This document shows, one piece after another, positions 21,245 through 32,194 of a DNA stretch of 64,000 bases. A program made the position numbers and the translations under genes. This stretch comes from Riptortus pedestris (lineage: Eukaryota; Arthropoda; Insecta; Hemiptera; Alydidae): the NCBI GenBank assembly GCA_019009955.1, contig CM032228.1, positions 69,177,501-69,241,500 on the forward strand, given 5' to 3'. The notes below the pieces were generated by a model. It searched no databases. It was not told the origin of the DNA and saw nothing but the letters and a program-made list of their open reading frames with translations. Positions within the stretch are counted from its first letter, which is position 1. Each line of letters starts with the position of its first letter.

Positions 21245-21495
21245 ATTGGCAGAAAATTGGACCAGAAAAAGGGGGGTTTTAGGGGAGGGGGTTTCGAAAA
21301 TTCCACATATCGGAGTCCTACCGAAAAGTGTTATAGAACCAATCTTGTTAGAATATTGATGCTCTACAAATATTTCTCTACGCCTTTTTCGTAACTCAAA
21401 TATTAAGCGAGTAATTAGTATGTTCTGTTTTCAGTCCGAACATGTGGTGAGATGAGATCACCAGTGAGTTATACCCGGAAGTGGGGAAACCTACT
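21245..21495 (+). mobile_element. GCAGATTTCCC-family fragment, R part
   Basis: Blocks GGACCAGAAAAAGGGGGG, AGGGGAGGGGGTTTCGAAAA, AACCAATCTTGTTAGAATAT and GGTGAGATGAGATCACCAG match the family in order. The R repeat is degraded to GGGGAAACCTACTTAGTA and the hairpin is lost. Confidence 0.5.
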
Positions 21496-21499
21496 TAGT

Positions 21500-23160
21500 A
21501 GGGAAATTACTACTTTTCATTGTATTCCCAAAGGTGCAAATTAACTGCCTTGAAGCCTACGTACCGGTACGGTATATAAAATACATGTAAATTCTTACAT
21601 TTGCTAACAACCACATCCACGAAATCGGTCTTTACCAGAAATTTAGTAGAAAATGTTGGTGACCACTGGATGCTGATGACCTACACATTGGAAGGTACTA
21701 AACTTGTAAAGCTCTTATATGGAGATATTCCGAAATACATGATTCGGTCTAAGAAAATTTAATAAAACGACTAAAGAAGACCTGGAAAATTTGTAATATA
21801 CATTTGCTTTTAAAATTTTGCTTATATAACAATTTACAACAATGAAGTATCCTGTAGACTAGTTACATCTACAAATATATTATAGGTCGAAAATTTAATC
21901 AGACCTGTTGTGGACAAGCTACGTGCATTTTTTGTCTATCTTAGATATAAACCGAGATATTTGCAATTATAAGCTTTCAGACTTGAAAGCCCCCCCCCCC
22001 CTTTTCTTTGCATATTTACTATTGGATCGTGTAAAAGGCAAGGTCTTCAGAAATTGTAATTTTCGTTAATTGTTCTGTCTGAACTCAACTAAAATTGTCT
22101 ATCTTAAAGTAAAACTTATTAAGAAGCTTCTGCATACTGAGAATTTCTTATTCGTAAACTGAGAACTTCTATTGAGGAATAGCTTCGGTGTTGATAGCAT
22201 TGTCGTATTAATAACTATTATTTATTTTGGTTACGATTCCGCAAACATCCGACCTCATAAACATATATATTCGGCATCTAATTTGATATTTGAGTGTCAT
22301 AATGTGTTTCGGGCCACGCTGTTTCCTTTTGACCGAACTTATATATGGTTAATTCCGGAAAACAAAAAAATATATAATCAATAACATTCCCATCTTGGAA
22401 AGCCTAAATGGGGTTGGAGAGGACAAAAAATCGTGATATCTTTGTTTCTATGGTCCATAAATTTTCCATTTTGTTACGAAAATGTTCTAAATTTATATTC
22501 TAGATAACTAAATAGAACTGAAAAATTAGGAATTTGGTAATCCATCACCCCCAAAGCCCGCCCTACCCTCCCTACCGATTTTGCTGGTTAAAGATCATAA
22601 ATCTATATATATTACATAAAAAATGTATAAGCTCAGCTACATGAATTAAAGTCATTCTGTTCAAATGTTTCAGTTTAACGGATATGTGAACATTTATAGA
22701 CAGATGGTGTTTTTTGTCATAATGAAAAAGTTACCTATTTGAAGTAAAATTCGACCATAACTTGTTGCATATTCACTAAAAATCACAATCCAAGATAGTA
22801 GTTACCTAATTCTTTTCAGGGAGATTCGGATAACTGAATTGGAAGTGAAGAGTGTTTGTTTGGAGAGAGCGTCTCAGATTCCAATAGAAGCCAAATGTTA
22901 TTGAGGTAGGTTCTGGAGGTAAATATAGCTCGTAGTAGGGTTGAGAGACCTAGAAAGGGCGATAAGTAGAGAAAAGATGCAGAATGCACGAGGTAAAGAT
23001 GCCAATGCAGCGGGAAAGGTCAGGATGGTTTGGCAGGGAAACAGCCAGCGATGGAAGGCCCAAATGCAGTTCGTTGGAATGGCTGTGAGCAGCTTTTAAT
23101 AGACTCTCGGCGAAATGTCATATTCCTCTGCCTATGTGGCACAAATCATCAGCACGGAAG
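21500..23160. other. Mostly unclassified AT-rich DNA; scattered decayed HINE-like traces
   Basis: 21925-21995 contains TATAAACCGAGATATTTGCA followed by a poly-C run, a trace of the HINE-like family. 22850-23160 is more balanced in composition. None of the short open frames (for example 22172-22384 and 23030-23224, plus) shows a recognisable domain. Confidence 0.3.
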
Positions 23161-23164
23161 ACAG

Positions 23165-23205
23165 GCGCGCAGGTGCTGCTTAAGAAAAGCAGATGTCCCA
23201 CTTGT
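23165..23205 (-). mobile_element. GCAGATTTCCC-family R-end trace
   Basis: CGCAGGTGCTGCTTAAGAAA then AGCAGATGTCCCACTTG corresponds to the minus-strand R hairpin plus inverted repeat with changes. A further trace, TTTGGGGTTTACTGAAGGCT, follows at 23361. Confidence 0.45.
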
Positions 23206-24260
23206 AGAAGTGACGCTCACATGATGCCCAGCTGTCTCGTTCCTAACTCAGATGTCGTCAAATTATATTCCGTATTTCTCACTTATTAAGAACTATATTC
23301 CAAATTTTGAACGGCATTTAGCCATGCACTAGTATCGTGTTAAAATCTTTTAACTATGATTTGGGGTTTACTGAAGGCTGAAAACGATTAGTTAATTCGA
23401 ATTTCTTGATCTGCTAATTAATTTATAATAAGGTAGATATTTGTGAGTTCCAATTACTGATTTTCATACTTAATGGCTAAAATTACTTGTTTGTGGCTAT
23501 CCGGAAGTGATAATAAACATCGTCCTAACGAACTTAGGATATGTCACTCACATTTAACGCAATAACAACTCATGGCAAGAGCAGAAAGACCTCTTCACAG
23601 AACATTAACCATTAATGCCATTAACCATTAAACACATACTGACTAACTGCACGAACATTGGCTGCTTATAGATCCCACAAAGCATATACGAACGTCTTAA
23701 AGGCAGGAGCCCCACGTATCAAGAATATACTAAACCATCTTAAAAAAAATTCAAGTTGATTTACAAAATTTAACTTTTCTCCTTATTAATTTTGACTTAG
23801 TGAGAAATTTAATATAATTTTGAACAATTTTCAATCATATAAATGTACTAATATATAGGGATAACATACTTTTTTTGTTTAAATTGTTGTCTTTATTACA
23901 AGTCTAAGGTTTATTTGTAGTCTTTATTACTATTTTTTATTGGTTGGTTCAGTATTTGGTTATTTTTCTATACTATTGTTTTCATGTTATATTGTTTAAC
24001 TTTGAGCCAAATACCCTAAATATAAATAAATAAGGTATTTGTAAAAAAGAATCTGATAGGGCTACAAATAAATAAAATATACAAATTGTCTGAGTGTACT
24101 TAATTTAATATGATTTAATTTAAAAGTTATATATTATTTGGCCGTTACAATGGATCAAAACAATTTATAAAACTAAATTTATAGTTCTTTTCATGATAAA
24201 CGAAATGGTTCTGAACAATTTTTTTGTACCTCCCTGACAATGTGTTTTAATATTAATTCT
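23205..24260. other. No recognisable gene
   Basis: AT-rich; nothing coding or repetitive recognised beyond the short HINE-like trace near 23360. Confidence 0.35.
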
Positions 24261-24369
24261 GTCAGCAGGCAGCGCAGCGTAATATAGACAGATTTCCTAC
24301 TTTTTTTCTAAAATCGCTTCTTGCTTACAACCTCAATATACGTTTCCCCTTAAGGTAACCTCCTAAAAA
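24261..24369 (-). mobile_element. Miniature GCAGATTTCCC-family copy (~109 bp) retaining both ends
   Basis: R end at 24261 (GTCAGCAGGCAGCGCAGCGT, AATATAGACAGATTTCCTAC) and L end at 24369 (CTTGCTTACAACCTCAATAT, CCCCTTAAGGTAACCTCCTA then AAAA) are only about 30 bp apart. Nearly the whole body is deleted. Confidence 0.5.
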
Positions 24370-24540
24370 TGGAAGTACGCAACGAGATGGAACAACTGCT
24401 CTGTGTATGAAATAAGTACAAAGGTCACGTGGAAGGTAGTCAGAGTGATTCACAGTAGTGTCATTAGTAGTGAAGAATAGTATATACATAATGAACCTAT
24501 GTTTACTTATTTAGATTTATACTATATTTAGATGTTTTAT

Positions 24541-24678
24541 CACTTTTCCCTTAAGGGCCTCAAAAGGAAATCAGCTTTCGAAGTCCAACTAATAAAATGA
24601 TGCAATTTTAGAAAACATTTCTCAAATGCCTATCGATCCTACCCAGCAGATGACGAAAATGAGGTCCGTTCAATACTG

Positions 24679-24763
<85 letters not shown>

Positions 24764-25012
24764 GGGGGAATTTCGAAAATTCGAAATATCCTATAAATAA
24801 TGTTATATGCATTTATTCTCTATCTTGAATATTAACCGAGATAATTGCATTTTTAATAAGTGTAACGGACGAGCTACGGTCGCTTCTATTGGTTCCAGCT
24901 GAAAGCTGGTTCGGCCGTTTCCGTAACTGGTCGTCACTCGCATGGAGATTTTTCTATTGTATAACTTTACGTGGGATATTTGCTTAGTTTACGCAGCCCC
25001 TGCGTGACGGAC
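24541..25012 (+). mobile_element. GCAGATTTCCC-family element with expanded TA tract
   Basis: A modified L end (CACTTTTCCCTTAAGGGC) is followed by CAAATGCCTATCGATCCTAC, TA repeats at 24681-24760 and then directly CGGGGGGAATTTCGAAAATT (a deletion after the TA tract). The R end is intact: TTTGCTTAGTTTACGCAGCC then CCTGCGTGACGGAC. Confidence 0.7.
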
Positions 25013-25230
25013 ATTTTTTGTTTGATCGTTACCAAACTCGATATTTAAACGGTTTATCTAAAAATAAAGATCTGAAATCCGAATAGTGGGAGTGGGATTT
25101 TAAAAATTCTTAATTATGTGTCGGGTCGAAAAATTATAATTTGATTGGACTTATAAGTCTTGAGTTAAATGTAAATATGTGACGCAAGTGGGAAATATGA
25201 TTAGTTAACGCAACCCCTTCGTGATGAACT
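25013..25230 (+). mobile_element. GCAGATTTCCC-family partial copy directly abutting previous one
   Basis: Begins mid-element with TTTTTTGTTTGATCGTTACC and runs to an R end (GTGGGAAATATGATTAGTTA, ACGCAACCCCTTCGTGATGA). The abrupt head-to-tail join suggests tandem duplication with deletion. Confidence 0.65.
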
Positions 25231-26336
25231 TTTTATTTCTAGATACTAGTGTTTTTATCGTTTTGTTATATATAGATGTTATTGTTGTTTTTATGTGTAG
25301 GTCTGAGGATGGAGATAAGTGTATTTGAATGTGCTTAGCGCTCAAATAAATACTAGTGGATGATTAAACGTTTTATTCCCATAGGACATGTCTAACCAAA
25401 ATGAGTTCAGGGAAGGTTTGTTGTTTTCTCATTTTATAATATTGCTCGTTTTACTATGATAAGTTTCAGAGAAAAATGCCTGCCTAGTTACAAAGCTCTA
25501 AATAAATAAATATAAATTCTTTCATTTTTTAAGGCATAGACATTTTCAACAAGAAAAGGTATTTACGTTTTTGACTGGATGTATTAAATGAATGCCGTGT
25601 TTTATGGAATATTTTTAGTATATAATTTAGAAAAAATATATCTATAGATTTATAGATAGATAGAATGTAAAACGACACACGAACGAGCGTTCTCAGTATT
25701 ACTTTATTCATAAGTATTTAGGTATACAAGTCATTTTGTTGGGATTCGGTATGAGAGTAGAGCTTATGCATTCCATTGTTGAATTCGACGTGGCCATCCG
25801 TTTTAGATTATAGCTGGTGACGAAAGGGTCGTATGAATGAATCTTAACGACACATCATGTGTTAATCACATGAGTTCCTGGCGATTAAACACACCAGATG
25901 TGTCTTGGGGCGATGCAGCGGTTGCTGGGATCCCGTGCATATTTGCATAACAATCTCTTCGCAAACAAGGGTTCGACATACGATAGGAATATGACGGGGA
26001 GGGGGGGGTCGATAAATCTTCAAATTGTTAGCCGGCAAACGAAAATAAAATTCCGCCCGTTGGGATTTTGCATGTGAATGCAATAAGTACTGTTTGAGAG
26101 AGGATTGTACACGGAGCGGGTTGAATACTGCAATGCAAGCTGTAGGAACGATTTCACACAATAACCTAAGTAGAGGAACAATAGATTTCTCGTATAACTG
26201 ACACGTCACCGACTGATTTACTACTTAAAATACTTATACGTTTTAAAATAAAATACACACATAACTTAGGGTATTATAATAGTAAAATAAGATAAAATTT
26301 ATTCACTGGCATATTAGTCTCATAGTAATAATAAAA
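25231..26336. other. Unclassified DNA with a GC-richer island at 25740-26210
   Basis: The 115-codon minus-strand frame at 25862-26209 lies in a compositionally balanced island (25740-26210). It has no recognisable domain, signal peptide or neighbouring splice signals that I trust. The island may be conserved non-coding sequence or a stray exon. Confidence 0.3.
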
Positions 26337-26811
26337 AGTCCGTCACGCAGGGGCTGCGTAAACTAAACAGATTTCCCACGTGAAGTTTTACAATAGTGAA
26401 ATTTCACGAGAGCCAAACAGTTAGGTAAAGGGCCGAACTAGCTTTTGGCGGGAACTTACGACTAGACCCGAAGTTAGCCAATCTCATGTCATTCATTTTC
26501 TGCACACACTTAATAAAAATGCAAATATCTCGGTTAATATTCAAGATAGAGAATAAATGTATATAACAATTTTTATAGTACATTTAATTTGAAATAAGAT
26601 TGATTTTATACAATTTTTCGATCCGACGTATAGTATACGTGATTTTATAGTAGTATTTCGAAAAACCTCCCTCCTAAACCCCCCTTCCACTTGTCCGATT
26701 TCAGCCATTAACGAACTTGATCTTTATATTTACATAAAACGTTCAAATATCGAGTTTGGTAACGATCAAGCAAAAATTGCGAATCCTAGAGCGTTAAAAG
26801 ACAAATCTCTT

Positions 26812-26864
<53 letters not shown>

Positions 26865-26986
26865 GAACGAACTTTATTTTCGTCATCTCCTGGGTAGGAT
26901 TGATGGACATTTGAAGAAAATTTTTGAAAATAGCGTCATGGGTACGACCTCAGTAGCTGATTTCCCATAAGGGAAATCTGCTAAAA
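26337..26986 (-). mobile_element. GCAGATTTCCC-family element, complete copy
   Basis: About 650 bp: R end AGTCCGTCACGCAGGGGCTG then CGTAAACTAAACAGATTTCC, body blocks, a (TC)n(TA)n tract at 26808-26860, and L end GGGAAATCTGCTAAAA. The compound TC/TA tract differs from the usual pure TA. Confidence 0.8.
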
Positions 26987-27585
26987 GTGTTATCATACAC
27001 TTCAAAATTAATATTAGTATAGCAGAAAATGTTAGAACATAATGTGGTGGTGATTATATACTGCGATATATGAAGAGTTAAAATATATACGGGGAAACCT
27101 TGTCCATTGATTATATGTTAATTATAAGGAAATGGGAGAGTCAATTGTCTTCAGAACACTAGTAATATTCAACATTATTCCCTCTTTTCTCATAATGAGT
27201 ATAATTATAATTTTAAAATTAAGAAATAATTATAAGACAAAGGTGTAACTACATTACCATTTTAAAAGATGATTAAATGTAAACTTTTAGATAAAAATAT
27301 GAATTCACTACTCCAATAACCAGTTGTTATTTCGGAACATAAATTATTATTATATTTCCTGAAGTTGTTTTTTTTAATAGTTTTTATTATTTATGTCTAA
27401 ATATATTTTTCTTACTTTTTTTTTCTTGTTTTCCAAGTACTTAATTTTTGTCATTTGGAGACCTACGTTCTTTGTTCACGACCAGGTAAGTTTTTTTGAT
27501 GCACCATTAGATGATCTATAAAGTTAAAATAATAAATATACCCCTGATAATTAAGTAATTAAAGTGAAGGAAAATAGACAATTTT
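26987..27585. other. No recognisable gene
   Basis: AT-rich, unique in the window. Confidence 0.35.
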
Positions 27586-27589
27586 GTTT

Positions 27590-27870
27590 CTGATACAAAA
27601 CATGAACTTGTTTTATAAAAATTTTATATCGCATAATCATAAAACAAGATACAAGAATATACTTAAAGCCCCGAACCACAAAAATAAATATTTCGAGAAA
27701 AGCGTATCTTTATCAGTAAAACTCTTTAACGGCCATCTCGAATGTATCAAATCCATTAAAAAATAGTCTTTGTTTAAATATAAATTAAAGAACATCAATG
27801 TATTACGGATGTTTTTATACACAAGAAGAATGAATACTTTCAAGAATGTGGGGCTTACTTTCATTTATTC
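27590..27870 (+). pseudogene. LINE ORF2 C-terminal fragment, same family as 6060-6885
   Basis: Frame 27584-27766 reads HNHKTRYKNILKAPNHKNKY, FEKSVSLSVKLFNGHLECIK and SIKK. This is a Tyr/Lys-rich LINE C-terminus of the type 'HN...TR...N...P...K...Y..S....S..K.LFN.LP..IK'. Nucleotide blocks CATAATCATAAAACAAGATA and CGAATGTATCAAATC are also present at 6680-6800. A frame change follows and there is no RT upstream, so this is a 5'-truncated relic. The family cannot be named from this piece. Confidence 0.5.
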
Positions 27871-29851
27871 TTCATAGCTAAAATTTGTATTCTACAAGTC
27901 CATTGCCTGGCCCTTACGGTAAAACAATCCGCTCAGACGAAAATTGTACTTGTAAAAATTGAACCCTTGACAAAAAAAAAATACCATCATCATTCAGCAT
28001 CTAATGATTTCCCGAGCGACGACCTGTACCTGAGCTAGTCATTTATATAGCTTGTCATCCTTTAATAAATTTGCATGTCAACAAATAAAAAAAAGTACAT
28101 ATTTAGAGTTGTATTAAGATTGTTTAAACTAAACTAATTTATTGCATTATTTAAATTGATAAATTTCATAATACGTAGTCTTAGAATTTGACCTAACTTT
28201 TTAATGAATGTATTATATAAGTAAAAATATAAGTCAATAATTTGTAAAGAATTTAATTGACATAATATTAGAAAATTATGTATAGACATTTTTTTTTTGA
28301 CGTAACCTATTAGGTTATGATAATATTTAATGGAAATAAGCACAGTTCATTTCACAGTTCTTGAAAAAACAATTCTGGATAAAATTTATGTAATGTTGAT
28401 TCTATTTTAGAAATTGTAGTGTACATTCTGTATTATTAGAAGCTCTAATGCAGCAGGCGACAGGAAAGCACTGTAAGTCGTTGTGACACTCCTTATTTAC
28501 TTATTCGTTCCCTTGAAATCAAAATTTGCTGTTAACAGGAAAAATGACCAGGTGTAGCTTGTAGATGCAGCTAAAGGCTTGGTGTCACGAGCTCTCTAGA
28601 AGAGATATATGTGAGATTCCAAAGAGAATTCAATGAAATTAAGTGAGATTGTATTTGTGTATTTGCAAAAGCAATAGGGCCAGACTTACTGGAGAATTAA
28701 CAAGATAAATATGAGGCAGAACGATATATATGAGGGATGCTTATCTCGGCGGAGGAACGGGAAACACACCATAAGGGAGAGATCTCTTGCCCTATTATAC
28801 TGATAACTCCCTTTTATATCTTGAACTGGAAAAGAAAAACGAGTTATTTATAGTGTCTGGAGTTAAAAGTTTCTAAAATACTACCCCATTTATCGCGGGA
28901 GGAGCCCCGCGCTATAGGGGATACACACCTCCATGCTAATCCTAATTCGCTTGGCGTTTAGCGGTTTTTCCCCTATAAGGCGGATCCGTCACGGCCTAGG
29001 TGCGAGTAATGTATCGCTCAACTCTGTGCTTGAAACGGATTAATTTGTCCTATATATCAGGGTAGAGACGGAGAAAATGTCGGCACATTGTCGGCTCTTT
29101 AGCATTTCTATACCTGGTCCCCCCTCACCCACAGCTGATTTACGAATTATACCTCTTCTCCCTTCGTTTCACTACTCTACCCCATTTATACATATAATTC
29201 ATCATCCTGTTTTATCCGCATAATCACTCCATTATTATACTACGTTTCTTTGAAATGTATAAATTGTTTTCAGGCTCAGCACTGCTTCTAGGTTTTTAAA
29301 GGAGCGAGATGTGTAAATGTGTGTAAAAAAAAATACAAAATAACTCAAGTGTTGGAAGTACTTTAATTTACAATCGTCTGATATTGACAGAAATGTCTAC
29401 TGGTTATTAACAAACGTTTATCCAACAAAATGTTTGGATAAATATATCAGAGGCACCTGTAGAACCCACCACAAAATCGGTGGATCTGTCAAGTTGCAAT
29501 AAAACCTAGCTTGGACCTATTCTATCTTCTAATTTCAAATCCATACAGTTTAGAAACCTTCTACTGAAATTTCAAATTTACTAGAATCCAGCAAATATAT
29601 TAAAAAATAATGTTTTTTTTTTCTTTTAAATCTTGTTAACACCGATATAAAGAAAAAAAATATTATGGAATAAATTCAGTTTTTACAATACTAATACAAA
29701 CAAAATTGAAACTAACTTTTCTCAAACAAATAAAGCAAAATAATATGTTCAAATATTTATTTCTCTTTTTTGGTATAAACATTTTAAGTGACAGTTTTTA
29801 TTTTCTTTCTTTAATGTTAACGTTTTTGCTAAGGCAAACAAGATCTTCTTG
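27871..29851. other. Unclassified DNA; GC-richer unique island about 28480-29180
   Basis: No repeats recognised. 28480-29180 contains balanced sequence including CGCGGGAGGAGCCCCGCGCT (an imperfect GC hairpin at about 28895-28914). There is no coding frame with motifs. Confidence 0.3.
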
Positions 29852-30022
29852 GGCTCAGGTTAGCCGTTTGAGTTAAAGCGTTGGCTTTAATCTCTCATGG
29901 TAAACCTAGAGTGGCGAGTTCGATTCCCGCCTGGGTAAGATGGTGGTTCGATTCCAGAAAAGGGTGGTAACATGTAGCTAACCCTTCCCAATTAGCCATA
30001 GTAGCTAAAATTTGACGTTAAT
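29852..30022 (+). mobile_element. tRNA-derived SINE with internal deletion
   Basis: GGGCTCAGGTTAGCCGTTTG, GCGAGTTCGATTCCCGCCTG (B box) and GGGTAAG, then a jump to CAGAAAAGGGTGGTAACATG and TTGACGTTAATGAAT. About 60 bp of the middle is missing. No clear target duplication. Confidence 0.75.
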
Positions 30023-30111
30023 GAATCAGTTAATTTTTAAAAAGACCTTCCATTTTTTTTTAATTTGTAATTTTTCTTCGAAGTGCAAATACCAATTACT
30101 TATTTTCGCCA

Positions 30112-30345
30112 GGGGACTAAGGTTAGCCATGCGAGTTAAAGCGTTGACCTTTATCTCACATGGTAAACCTAGAGTGGCGAGTTCGATTCTCGATTCTCTC
30201 TGGGCAAAGGAAATTATTTAGTGACGAAATTCATTAAATAGCGTCCTAAAATTCCACCCTGGCTAGAAAAGGGTGGTAACCTGTAGATAACCCGTCCCGA
30301 TTAGCCTAAGTTGCAAAAAGTGGACGTTAATAAATAAATAAATAA
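30112..30345 (+). mobile_element. tRNA-derived SINE, full length, 11-bp target duplication
   Basis: Complete copy with GCGAGTTCGATTCTCG (an 8-bp CGATTCTC duplication in the B-box region), AAAGGAAATTATTTAGTGAC and CTAGAAAAGGGTGGTAACCT, with a (TAAA)n tail. TATTTTCGCCA flanks it at 30101-30111 and 30346-30356. Only 90 bp from another SINE. Confidence 0.85.
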
Positions 30346-30838
30346 TATTTTCGCCAATTAGATGTCGAAAATTTCATTCAAAAACATATGGGTATGGCAA
30401 ATAATACATTATAACTACGTTTGCCTTCATATTTCTTCATTCAATGAAAATTGACCATTGATACGAATGCCCACATTGGCTGCGGTAAAAAGAATGAACC
30501 ATTTCACTGCCTGCATCATATATATTTCGTATGACCGTCATAACAGATTTCCTACTAGAAAAATCTGCAAAAAAAGTCAGGACTACTGACTTTTCGATGA
30601 GTACTGCTTTGTAGCATGCGGAAATCAAAGCATATTAAATTCTACTCACTAAACTCTCCTGAGCAAATTGGTCATCGAATACAGAATTTCAGATTTCATT
30701 CTACCTAATGACAAAAATTTAAATTCACAACTCTTCTGAGATGTTAAATAAAACGAAATGGAACTGTATTTAATATATAGTTAATGAGTTGTTTAAATAT
30801 ATTTGTATGCGATTTTAGGCCACAAAAATGATTGTCCT
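30346..30838. other. No gene; HINE-like trace at 30530-30575
   Basis: GTATGACCGTCATAACAGAT then TTCCTAC recalls the L end together with the flank seen at 4-20. Otherwise unclassified. Confidence 0.3.
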
Positions 30839-30839
30839 C

Positions 30840-31800
30840 TTCCAGACACCTGGAATATCGTCCCAGAATCTATCTTGCTATTAGCCTTCTGAGTATTTTC
30901 TAAAAACTTTTTGGAAAACTTTTAATAAAGCGTCTTCTCCCAATTCTCTACAGTCTAAACACCCTTCCTTCCCATCAATTCGGATTTCGCTCTCGCCATT
31001 CAACAGTACAGCAATGGCTTCGTGTTGTAGATCACATATCTACACCTATCGAGCGAAAAGAGCAATGAACGTCAGATTTTCTTGATGTAGCGCAAGCCTT
31101 TGACAAGATTTGGCATGACGGCTTACTCTATAAGCTCAAGCTACTCATTCCCAGCACCTTCTATCTTATACGCAGATCCTATCTTTCCAACAGATTTTTT
31201 CAAGTCCGTCAAGGAAATGAATATTCAGACTACTACCCAGTGGATGCAGGAGTTACCCAGGGCAGTGTCCTAGGACCACTACTGTATCTCATATACACAT
31301 CTGATATCCCTACGTCACCATCAACACTCCTAGCTACCTATGCAGATGACTCAACTATCCTTTCATCCGATACCGATCCTATTACTGCTTCGAAGAATCT
31401 CCAATTCCACTTAACCGAGATCGAAAAATGGTGCAATGCTTGGCGCATAAAGATCAACGAAAATAAATTCCACCATATCACATTTTCCCTCCGGCGAAGT
31501 TCCTGTCCTCTTGTTCAACAACAGTATTCCTTTACCACCAGCCGACTGTGTACGATACCTTGGAATACATTTGGACACCAGACTTACTTGGAAAGTAAGT
31601 ATATGATCCATATTATGTTACAAAGTTCCCTCCATAAAGATCTTAATATCCCATTTGTAAAGGACTTAATTACCTTAAGATTCAGAAAATTCCACAGTAG
31701 GCTATCCTATCATCCGAATCCAGAAGTCCTAGCCCTTTTCAGTACCACTAGTCCATATACCCCTCCACGGCGCCTCAAGGGACAAGAGATTTCCTATTGA
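30840..31800 (+). pseudogene. Jockey-type LINE reverse transcriptase, frameshifted relic
   Basis: RT signatures appear in order: ISLLSIF and KLFGKLLIKRLLPIL (30870-30950); HQFGFRSRHSTVQQ (30975-31015); FLDVAQAFDKIWHDGLL (motif A with the catalytic Asp, 31080-31130); DAGVTQGSVLGPLLYLIYTS (motif B, 31240-31300); ATYADDSTILS (YADD catalytic box, 31335-31365); WCNAWRIKINENK (motif D). In another frame VRYLGIHLDTRLTW follows (31545-31610), joined by a deletion to LHKDLNIPFVKDLI and TPPRRLKG (31640-31790). A stop at 31066-31068 and at least two frame shifts inactivate it. The active form would copy LINE RNA at nicked target DNA. The downstream 31800-32000 stretch may be its 3' UTR. The endonuclease part is absent. 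Confidence 0.85.
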
Positions 31801-32194
31801 AGTATAACAAGAAGTGATAGCAGTGGCTGTTTTCTTATCAAGTGCCATTCATGCTTAGTTCTTGACTTCCTTGCCAGGCAGGGAGAGGCTGCTCCTCTCA
31901 TATTCTGTCGAGATGGAGGACGATTGTATTGAAGATTCACATTACCAAATGCATTTAAATACAGACTAATATTCTTAATAAAATAAGAATTAATGGCTGT
32001 TAATCCAGCCTTTTTTGGTAAAAGTAAAGTTCCATGATGGCTGTGATTTTATTTTGAAATTTCTTCCTTTGGAAAATATTTTTTTGTTCTATATTTATTT
32101 TATTTGTTATTAGAACATACCTCATCTACTATTGGCATTAGTGGCAGGTGGTTCTATATTTCTTGGAACAAACACGTTACAGTTAAAAACACAA

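Noticed and set aside
25862..26209. 115-codon minus-strand frame as a host gene
   Set aside because: No recognisable domain, promoter or splice context; kept only as part of a GC-richer island.
29852..29945. True tRNA gene suggested by the B box and acceptor-like pairing
   Set aside because: Same sequence is dispersed with a SINE body and (TAA)n tail; anticodon and D arms do not form cleanly.
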